DNA of 64,000 nucleotides. It comes from Sparassis latifolia (lineage: Eukaryota; Basidiomycota; Agaricomycetes; Polyporales; Sparassidaceae). Location of the stretch: the NCBI GenBank assembly GCA_018466975.1, contig JAENRS010000016.1, positions 1 to 64,000 of the forward strand, read 5' to 3'. The position numbers and the translations under genes are program-made. The notes under the pieces were generated by a model, which saw nothing but the letters and a program-made list of their open reading frames with translations, was not told where the DNA came from and did not search any database. This document shows, one piece after another, positions 55,659 through 64,000 of the stretch; the stretch's first letter is position 1; the number at the start of each line of letters is the position of its first letter.

Positions 55659-56427
55659 TACGCTCGTTCCCTCGTTCCCGTCCGGACATTGGGTCTATAG
55701 ATGATGATAGATTCTATACCCATGGAACTCACATAACTTAATTTATGCGTTCAACTCTCAGACGACGGACAACCGCCGCATGCTTGCTGCGTGCACATTC
55801 TGGCGACTAGTATGCACCCAATTCACTCGATTCCGCGCGCGCGTGTGGTAGTAGTACATGTAAAAAGTTTTTTCGTGACGTGTGCATGCCTCCGTCCCCG
55901 GAATGAAGCGGATGTACGTGCAACAGCACGAAGACAACGTTCTTCCGCTAACACGAACGCGGCACATTTGTATCATGAACACTACCTACGCAACAAACAG
56001 CCAATAGAAACCAATAAAAAGACACCAGCGTCCACGACACACCATTTTGGTACAACTAGACAAGGGGGGTTGGGGTGCGGATACAAGAACGGGGAGTACA
56101 AGAACGGGGGTTCGGGGTACATGGATGGGGGAATACCGGGCACGCATAGGGTAAGGCAGCGGGGTGAGGCACGGAAGGGGTACAAGTCTGGTGTGGACCG
56201 CAGCGCCAGCGCGTACTAGATGAAGAGTATATCGTAGCTTCGAAAAGAGAACTGTCCGGATGGTGAATGTGCGTTTGTGCTTGTCCGCGTGTGCATGTGC
56301 GTCGTGGGTAGTCATACAAGTCAGGGAGGGCGGGCACTTAGATGTGGAGTGCGGTAGATGAGTGCTGGTCGGTGCACGACCCGCCCGCGGCACGGCGAGA
56401 GGGGGAAAGCGGCGTCGGGGCCGCCCC
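55659..56427. other. Spacer between convergent FAD oxidoreductase and KRE6/SKN1
   Basis: The shared 3' region of two convergent genes. A short repeat of TACAAGAACGGGG occurs near 56083-56110. No protein-like frame was found. Confidence 0.55.
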
Positions 56428-59366
56428 TCAGCTACAGCCGTTGTATTTGGAGTTCAGCGGGAACTGGTAGCCCGCCTGCGCCCAGGTCGTAAGGTTCGGG
56501 TTCGTGTACGCGTTCAGATGTCTAGAGGAGCACAGAATGAATGAGCTGTTCAGCACGGTAGAAGAAAGGGCCACACCGTTCGATGTAGTCCGCAGTGGGG
56601 TACCGCGGCGGGTCGCAAGTGAGCCCATTCGAGACGTCCGAGCGCTGGTATACCCGCACGTAATCTATGAACATCTGTGAGGGGAACACCAAGTGCTCGA
56701 AGTCCTGCGCCTCGAAGGATGCTGCCGACAGAGACGTCAGCGACGCCAACCGCAGCAAGAAGCGAACATCACTCACGCGCCATTCCCAGGTTGAGCACCA
56801 TATACTGCGATATGGGGGTAAGCGACGAGCAAGCACACAATGCAGACAGAATGGCGTACCATCGGCTCCTCAGGAATGAGGCGCCCGCTAATCTGTGTGA
56901 TGCTGTCCGGGCCGAGGGTCGCGGGCGTGACCTTCCACGTCTGCTGCCCGTCCGCAAACCACGTTATGTACCCTGCCTCGCGGTTGTCTGGATTAGAGTA
57001 CCACTCGTACGCATACTTCGCATACCCGGCATCATTGTAGTTGCTCCCGTTGATATACGTTACCGCGGACACCGCCTGCTGGTAGATCCCGCCCTTGTAG
57101 CTGTTGAAGAACGTGCCCGTCTCGTTGTATATCGGCGTCGACGTCGAGTCGTTCGCAAACTCGTACTGGGAGTTGTACGGCGCGACCTGCATGCTCTGCG
57201 ATGCCTCCGCCCTGAACCCGACCGGGTCAATTTGCGCCTCGATGACGTCTACCTCAGGCACACCGCGCCCGACGTTCACAGACGGACCCGGGTGGTCGCT
57301 CCCAGGGCACGAGCACGCCGACAGTTTCTGTCCAGGTTGGTAGCTGATCGGCCCGCCCCCTGGTCCGCCCGTCGCCGCCGCCGCGGGCACCCCCGACTGG
57401 CTCGTCTGGTTCGGGAACGTGCCGACGTCGCACGCCGCATACGTGTACGGCCACATCCCCTCCGTCGTCGCCCCGTACCCCGCCCGCCCGAGGTTCCCCA
57501 TCGTCCACGCCGCCGGCCAGAACCCCGGCGCGGTCGGCGCCCCCGGCAGCGATATCGACATCTCGATGTACCCCGTCGTGAAGCAGATCTTGTTCCACGA
57601 CTGCAGCATCCCGCTCCGGAAGTTCTTGCTGTGGTTCTCCACCTCGCTAATCGTGATCACCAGTTTCCCGTTCGCCGTCGTGATCGCCTGAAGCGTGCGT
57701 GCGTCAGCGAGAATCGGAGGGAACACTCGAACCAAAATTAGGAAAATGCCGAAAGCACCAGGTACAAAGATCCAAATGTTCCAAAGCAAATCCAAAGCCA
57801 GACGAGAACACAGCAAAGCAGGAAATAATCAACTGCCTGTTCCCACAAAACTGCGGCCCTCAGCAGCTCCAAGAGTCGTCTGTCACCAAGTGCCACTACC
57901 GTGTGAAGCAGCACGGCCCGTGCTCAGCTAGACGTCCGATAAAGCGCACAACGCGTAGCCTGCTGTTGAGAATGCCCGAATGCGGGATGATAGCGCATGC
58001 TTTGCCGAGAGTCATTGGAACACTGCGGGCAAAGAACGGAAAATGTCGAGCGCCCGTGATCAGAGAAGCATGACGAAATCAAAAGCCGCAAAACTCGACA
58101 ACGTCAGAAAGGTCTGAGACGACACATCGTCCTCAGTTCGGCGGATACCGCGTAAACCACAAAACTCCGGACGTGCGACACAATAGGTGGCGACAAGGTG
58201 CCTCAGCGAAAGCCGCGATAAGTGCTGCGACGTGCATCCCCAATAGAATATTCCTCGCGAAGCGTGCCCAAGACACTTCGAGAATGGAGGTACGGTCTGT
58301 GCTCGCGCGATACTCCAATGGGGCCAGACATTTGGGAAGCAGATAGGAAGCGTATAGATGTCAAAAGCAAAAGCATAGCTGACCGCACTCTGCACCTCGG
58401 AAGGCGTCATGCCACGCGCCCAGATTGGCTGAGTCCCACCCTTCCTCCAACGCCCCGCCATCGACAGGGGCAGAAAAACGAAAAAAAAAGAAATTCACAA
58501 GCACTCACATCTGGAGAATACCATTCGAGATCGGCCGTGGGCCAATAGTCGAGGTCCACCGCTTCCCAGTACGGGTCATCGCCGGGCCAAAACGTGCGCC
58601 CGTCCGTCTCGAACTCGTCGCTGAACATGAGGCTGTACGTCGACCCGTCCGAGGCGACGTGCGAGTACGCATCCCGGGGCGTGTCCTTGTCGATCAGCGT
58701 CGGCAGGCCCGGCAGGTTAGGAATCTGGCCGGACGAGTTGATCCCGCCGATGTTGAACCCGGGCGTGTATGGCGGGGGATATGCGTAGTACCTGATGATG
58801 GGGTACCCCGCGAAGAGCGTGAGCAGCGCGAGCACGGTGATCGTGAGCGCGGAGAGATTCAGCCAGCCGCGTGCGGAGAAGATGGTGCATGTGCGCGCCT
58901 CCTTGGCGTCGCGGACAGGGTCTGGATCGTGGAGAGGGTCGTCGACGTCCGAGTCTTTGTTGTCCCAGAGGTAGGGGTACGGCGCCACGGAGGCGGACAT
59001 CAAATGGCTATTGGTCTTGTCCCCGGTGGTGACGGATGCCTCTGAGGGTGCGGCGCTGAAGCGAGACGCACCGTTGGTGACCGAGGATGGGTTATATGAG
59101 TATGGGCCATAGCCACCGCCGATTGCGCCTGTTGCGACGCTGTACGCGGTGTCGGAACGTTGAGATACGAAGTTGTTTGGTGGGATCGGCTGAGGGGCAG
59201 AGGGGTCGCGGTGGTTGTTGTGGTTGGATTGAGAAGGGTGGTGGGCGGCGTGAGGCTGAGTAGAGCGGGAAGAGGAGCGAGGAGAGACTTGCATCTGCGG
59301 GCTCTGTGGGATGGCGGCGTAGAGGTCAGAGGGAGGAGGAGGAGCGCCTCTGCGCAAGGTGGGCAT
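56428..59366 (-). CDS. KRE6: KRE6/SKN1 beta-glucan synthesis-associated protein (GH16)
   Basis: Type II membrane protein needed for cell-wall beta-1,6-glucan. Start MPTLRRGAPPPPSDLYAAIP at 59366; a disordered Ser/Pro-rich cytosolic tail to about residue 165; one transmembrane helix at about 170-191 (LSALTITVLALLTLFAGYPI); then the SKN1 domain: LIDKDTPRDAYSHVASDGST, YSLMFSDEFETDGRTFWPGD, YWPTADLEWYSPD. After a large intron (about 57693-58509) come AITTANGKLVITISEVENHS, GMLQSWNKICFTTGYIE and the catalytic E-x-D-x-x-E in VPEVDVIEAQID (near 57255-57220). Then SQMFIDYVRVYQR and the end TWAQAGYQFPLNSKYNGCS, stop 56428-56430. Complete. The first intron, about 816 bases, is far longer than the 50-90-base introns near the 3' end. 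Confidence 0.92.
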
Positions 59367-61803
59367 GGCGGGAGGGAGCGGAAGTTTCTCGTGCCAAGCA
59401 GGCTCACCCAGGCGCGCCAGTCACATGCCCGTTGTGGTCATTCCTTCCTTTTCCGGCCAGCTGTCCCCGCTCTTGTCCAGTCTGCCACCTCTCAGCTTTT
59501 CCTGCTCGCGTGCACCCTCTGTCCATGCATCATCTTCCTCTCGTTGTCCACGATACTTCTTGGCCGCATTCTCTGCAGCGGTCAGGTGGTCGTCGACCAT
59601 GCGATACTCTTCTGGTCCGGCTTCGAGTCGCCGAGACTGCTCGCTGTTCTAGAATAGAGCTCTTTCTTGGCTGGGTCGGACAAGAACTTTGTTTGCTTTG
59701 CTTCTCTTAGGCGCTATTCTGCATCCTTGCTTTTCTTACTGGAGCTTGCTGGGCCGAACGGTCTCAAGATCGCACCTGCGGTGAAGTGAGCAATCCTGCA
59801 CTGTCGGTGTGATCACGTTGTAGGCATTTACTACGGCCTTTTACAGGGAGCGTTGTGTATGAGATGCCGAGGTGAACCTGCGTTCCCGCACTTCTCTCAC
59901 TCATACGTCGTGCTTGCGAACCGTGTGTCCAGCGTGGACACCTGACAACACTGTCACACGACAGTGTGTATGTTCCTGCAATGGCTGATGGCAAACACGC
60001 CAATCCCGCAGCACTGATGTGTGGCGGGCTTATTCGCTGCGACGAGGAGCTCGAAGACCGACCTGACTGATGAAACTTCGAATGAAGCTGTTAGAGATGT
60101 ATTGCCGTCCCTCTGGCTCTACCATCCCGGCGTGGCAAGACACGTGTCTGTTGAAGAGATTGGTCGGAGGTCCTGGCGATACGCATCAGACACAGCGAAG
60201 CTCCGCCCTTGCAGGTTCCATCATACAAATGTCTTTGAGTTCTCCATCAATCGTGCCTCGGGACGTCACGCTCCCGAACATATGTTTCATACCAGTTGAT
60301 ACAACATGTAAACCTCTACCTATGTTGGATTGGTCTTTGTCATATCTGCTGCATGTTGCTTTTCAGTCCTTTAGCCTCAGCTACTTGCTTGTCCTTGCGT
60401 GTGCAGGTTCCATCAGACAAATGTCTTGAGTTCTCTATTGATTGTACCTTCGTGGGATGTTGCACCCCCAGATATCTATCATCCATTTCCTCATACACCC
60501 ATCCATATTTGCTGCCATGCAAACCTGACCCCAGAGTTCCTATACACCATTCTTGGCGTTGCCACACTATAATTACTTACATTTGAATGGACATACCTTT
60601 ACTGCAGAGTGTTGTTGTGCATGTTTTCTGCCAGGCTACAGTATCTCCAGGGATAGTTTCCTGATGCGGAAGATCGTACAACATCCAGGTGCTACGAATT
60701 GTATGTAATGATACGCACTCAGCCAATGCAGCACCAAACACCTGCATATGTCTGGACTAGCCTGAGCTCCCGATAATAGATGGGCGAAATGTTTGGATGT
60801 CCCTGGGCTGTGGTGGTCACCGCGCTTGGCCGGTGACCGACCCGTGGTACCTTCCCACGCGCGGGCCGGTGCCCCTCGGTATATGCCGCTGGTGACCTTA
60901 ACACGCCGTGTATGCCGTGCCGCCCGTTCAGGCAGTAGATGCCGGATCCAGCAACAGTTGCCAATCTCAATTCGCCGCCAGCCGCCTCTCTGCACGCGTG
61001 GCGCGTTCACGCGTCGGTCGTCGCTGCATCGCGTGGCGCACGGTGTGCAGTGCCATGTCGTCGCGGCCCCTTCGCGAAACCGAGACCGAGAAAGAACGCG
61101 AGGCGCCAAGTCCGACGACGAGCTCGCCGCTCGCTGTCGGCTGGCATGCCGCGCGGTGCCTGCGTGATGCCCTCCGACCGCCCAACTCAAACTACTCGGA
61201 CGTGCTTTCACCACGCGCCAGGTCCACCGCCCGAGATGCGGTGGGCCTTGCACATCGAGCGCGCAGCAGCAGCAGCAGCAGCAACACTGCACTTGCTTGC
61301 GTGTGCGGCATTCTTGCACGCCCGAACTTTGAGTTGCGGTGTATACACCGACTACCTGTCTACCGCGCGCGCGGCATGCCGACCCGTCAATGTGGTGACA
61401 TGCACAAAATATATTTTGTATTGACCTGCCCCCCCCAGCACATACAGTCAACATGATCGTGAATCTCAGGGTGGGTGTGGCCTGCAAATTGTAAATCCGC
61501 AACAAGTTTCCATGCGGGGTTCAAACAGCGGTAGACCGCAAGGACACGATGATGATGGCAATGATGCAGTGGAGCTGGCAGCACTACTGAGTGGGTGCAT
61601 CTGCTCCTCTCGGTCATGCAAAACCAAAAATTCTGGGCCCTCATTGAGGTTTCCAAAACATGTACATTAAATTGTGTTTCATATACACAGGTGAAGCAGT
61701 ACCATAAATTAGGACATGGAGCCATCAGTACCATATAGCATGAAGTGACAAGAAGACAAAGACTGAAAAATTAACCAGAATATGAAGTTGGCTTCACGTC
61801 GCA
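59367..61803. other. 2.4 kb without a supportable gene
   Basis: Begins with the KRE6/SKN1 promoter. A ~45-base direct repeat (CAGGTTCCATCA.ACAAATGT) occurs at 60212 and 60404. A GCAGCAGCAGCAGCAG run lies near 61262-61285. A long minus-strand frame (60636-61505) has a run of eight cysteines from that repeat and is not protein-like. Confidence 0.5.
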
Positions 61804-63141
61804 CTACGGATAGTGTGTCGCAACTTGGAGCACCTCGCAGTGACCCACACCCCCATGCTTGGTGAGGTAGTCAGCAAATGAGCGCGCCCTGTAGTGGCCA
61901 TACTTCTCGTTGAAGAACCGAAGCACCAGCTGGATCGACCAGCGCGGCTTCTGCAAAAGCTCCGTGATGGGGTCAATGATCTTTTTGCGGTGCCCGCCTT
62001 CGGTCTTGAGTCCCGCATCATTGAGACACCAGCAGTTGCCCCACTTCTCTGTCAGTTCACGCACTGAGATATGTCCACCGAGCCCATCCATCCACTCTGT
62101 CCAGACATCCACGATCGCATTCACCAGCTGGTACTGATAGCATGGAAGAAGCTCACCCTGCTTCCAAACCCATGGCTCATGCTTCTGGAAGACGACTTCA
62201 CCATACTTCTGCCGGAGCTCATCCCGCCTGGCCGAGCGCGGATCTGCACGAGCGGGTGCCACAGAAGGTGCTACCATCCCCAACACTGATGGCAGTGCAG
62301 GCACAGCAGCAACATGGCGACTGGAGCCATCCAACATGGCAGTTGAGTCGGACGATGCTGCACTGTTCGCTACTGCACTGACTGATGTGGAGACCAAAGG
62401 CACTGCGGAAGTGCTTACAGGCCCGTCACCGCCGTGGAAGTTGATTGTGATGACTGGCGGGGCTGCTGCTGCAGGCACTGGTGCAGGGGCTGTCACCGGG
62501 GCCGCCAGACTTTGCTTGGGAGGCACGAAAGCTGTCATTGACAATCACATTGTTGTCAGCACTGCACGTGTGATGACGGAAAACCGGTGCATACTTATCT
62601 TGGACCTTCGAGTGGACCTGGAGTTCAGGAGCATGCCGATGATGCCCTCCATCTTGAGAATTCGCTCCGACATGTCGGACATCTGCCTGTTGCTCTCTTC
62701 GTGCTGCCTCTTTTGCTCCATGAGCACATCGGTGGTGGCACCACGCAGGCTGCATATCAGGTGCTCAGGGAGATTCTGATAGGCCATGCGGGCCTGCTCC
62801 TCGGCTTCCCGGATGGCGGGCATTGCCTGGCTGGCGAAGGTATGAAAGGCGGGAGTGTTGAAGGGTGCAAATGCAAACACGGGGGCAGAGGGCTGCATTG
62901 TGCACAGGATCGCCGCGTCCTGCAGCAGCACCCGGCGCAACCACAGCATGAGCCGGAGGAAGTGGCGAAGGGCGTAGTCCTGAGCCAACAGGTTGTCTTG
63001 AATGCGTGTCTTGAGGGCAGCCTGCTCTTGCTCGATCCACGGGAACACTTGTGCGAGGAATTCGGATGGTGGCTTTGTCAATCGTGTGGGTTTGTCAGCA
63101 CTCCGAGGCATGCACGCAGCATGGCCACTCACCGAGAGCAT
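61804..63141 (-). pseudogene. Truncated Crypton-type gene: Ndc10_II-like region plus GCR1_C-like domain
   Basis: The upper frame (63141-62580) reads EFLAQVFPWIEQEQAALKTR, HFLRLMLWLRRVLLQDAAIL, FAFAPFNTPAFHTFASQAMP and a coiled-coil MEQKRQHEESNRQMSDMSER, the pattern of Ndc10_II (CBF3 subunit-like) regions in fungal Cryptons. A GT-AG intron (about 62536-62602) joins it to the lower frame, where a Pro/Ala/Ser linker leads to VDVWTEWMDGLGGHISVREL, GLKTEGGHRKKIIDPITELL and a stop at 61804: a GCR1_C-like DNA-binding domain. The catalytic tyrosine-recombinase part is not found upstream; the sequence beyond about 63180 is retroelement-like. I infer a 5'-truncated relic unrelated in detail to the Crypton at 43676-46232. 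Confidence 0.65.
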
Positions 63142-63863
63142 TGCGCGGGAGTAAATACATTTCAGGCTTGCGGTGTTACGCGGCAGCGAAACACAAGCGT
63201 CAAGTCAAGTCGTCACAAGACAAGGTCTTAGTCTAAGACACAAGTCCGTTTAAGAGACACTTCTGGTGATGTCTTTGCACTGAAGGTTGATCAGAGTTTG
63301 TTCTTATGACTCGCAGTAGCTGTCTGCTACTAATGGTCAATCTCAGTCAAAGGTAAGTGAAAAGCTGGTTTAATGGTAACCAGGTCGAGATGGGGATCCA
63401 GCTCGACGAGGTCGTTTACTTATACAAAAGGTATCCGCAGTACTACGCAGTAATACGGGATCGTTCATTGGCTAGATAAGGTGAAACAATGTCTGGGCAA
63501 GGTAATAGCGAGGAAGTAATATGTATGAGAAAGCTGAGTAAGATCGTGAGAGATAATCAGTACTAATGGGGATAACAAGTTGTGTATCAGAACGAGGTAA
63601 AGATGAGGCATACATGCACGTCTTGCATGTGTGAAAAGAAGAAGGTCCGGAGTTGGATCCAGTGTAACCCTAGACTAGGGGTTCTGGGCATCTGGTAGAG
63701 AATCGGAGGTTGCGCTCCAATGAGTCATGTGTTGGATCACGTGGTCTGGTAAAGTAAAGGGAACGAAGAAAGGAAAAAGAAAAGACGTGCCATAACTGAG
63801 GAGCATTGTAACATCAGCTCCTGTCTAACGTTTCTTGTCCCACAAGAAATATTGTAGTCTTCA
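63142..63863. other. Retroelement-like non-coding stretch at the right edge
   Basis: Lies directly 3' (minus sense) of a Gag fragment. Contains CGTTTACTTATACAAAAGG near 63412-63430 and GTAACCCTAGACTAGGGGTT near 63664, but no repeat partner in the window. Could be an LTR. Confidence 0.35.
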
Positions 63864-64000
63864 TCATTGTGGGGGGCAGTCCTGAACATAATGATCACCT
63901 CCACATCTGTAGCATGTCCGCCGGCCGGTTTGTGGTCCTTGTTCATGCGTACATCCATAGGGATGACTACGATGTGAAGAAGTTGATGCGTGTGAGAAGG
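63864..64000 (-). pseudogene. Retrotransposon Gag fragment with CCHC zinc knuckle (runs off window)
   Basis: Minus-strand reading CYRCGGDHYVQDC (63914-63876) fits C-x2-C-x4-H-x4-C exactly, preceded by basic residues (TGRR) and followed by PPQ and a TGA at 63864-63866. In a longer Gag or Gag-Pol this stop would be premature; as a separate Gag it could be the natural end. The rest lies outside. Confidence 0.6.

Noticed and set aside
56677..57741. 354-codon Arg/Pro-rich plus-strand frame
   Set aside because: Antisense of the GC-rich KRE6/SKN1 catalytic exon; composition reflects codon bias of the true gene.
60636..61505. 289-codon minus-strand frame
   Set aside because: Contains eight consecutive cysteines from a CAG repeat, has no domain pattern and looks like chance in GC-rich DNA.
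1..64000. CRISPR arrays, rRNA, bacterial-type operons
   Set aside because: None seen; all tandem arrays are transposon-associated or simple repeats, and genes have spliceosomal introns.

Overview
The window is genomic DNA of a filamentous basidiomycete, most likely an Agaricomycete. The evidence is many short spliceosomal introns of about 50-60 bases, fungal housekeeping genes (mitochondrial glycerol-3-phosphate dehydrogenase, KRE6/SKN1, TAF6, importin-7/8, sulfite oxidase), and the mobile families typical of mushrooms and polypores: Plavaka, KDZ with a CxC2-type cysteine cluster, Cryptons, Copia LTR elements and multi-copy DUF6532-type genes. No rRNA, CRISPR or credible free-standing tRNA gene was found. 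Exon edges were inferred by eye from reading frame and GT-AG sites, so gene limits are firmer than individual introns.

Layout. 1-12.7 kb is a conserved gene block: importin-7/8 (+, 5' end outside the window), sulfite oxidase (-), TAF6 (-) and GUT2 (-). 13.4-32.7 kb is accessory. A Plavaka transposase gene (-) is split: its 3' tail lies at 13.4-13.9 kb and its main body at 26.7-30.5 kb. Between them is a 12.8-kb segment whose two ends are inverted repeats of each other (21 of 25 bases identical). The ends carry mirror-ordered arrays: ACCCAT-type repeats outside, TGATATATCA palindromes inside. This segment holds a decayed KDZ transposase and three genes of unrecognised role. The Plavaka body is broken a second time by a 1.2-kb AT-rich element with roughly 410-base inverted arms, each containing a tRNA-like sequence. 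A DUF6532-like gene follows.

33.1-42.9 kb is one Copia element on the minus strand with at least four younger insertions. A 493-base foldback and a 2.9-kb TIR element sit in the left LTR, a 213-base MITE in the RNase H region, and a 1.1-kb hAT-like element in the right LTR. The two LTRs serve as each other's empty site, so several target duplications can be read directly. 43.7-46.2 kb is an apparently intact tyrosine-recombinase (Crypton-like) gene. 46.2-50.1 kb has no gene I can support.

50.1-59.4 kb returns to host-type genes: a frameshifted glycerol-dehydrogenase fragment, the 3' part of a ZIP zinc transporter lacking an expected metal motif, an FAD amine-oxidase-like gene (+) and KRE6/SKN1 (-) with an 816-base intron. 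59.4-64 kb is accessory again: a truncated second Crypton-type gene (Ndc10_II-like plus GCR1_C-like) and, at the edge, a retroelement Gag zinc knuckle.

Functional links are loose, as usual in fungi: glycerol-3-phosphate oxidation, sulfite detoxification, nuclear import, transcription initiation and beta-1,6-glucan synthesis are separate housekeeping tasks. The coherent story here is the layered mobile DNA. The Plavaka, KDZ and Copia proteins all carry premature stops, several of them best explained by C-to-T transitions, while the Crypton gene is open throughout.
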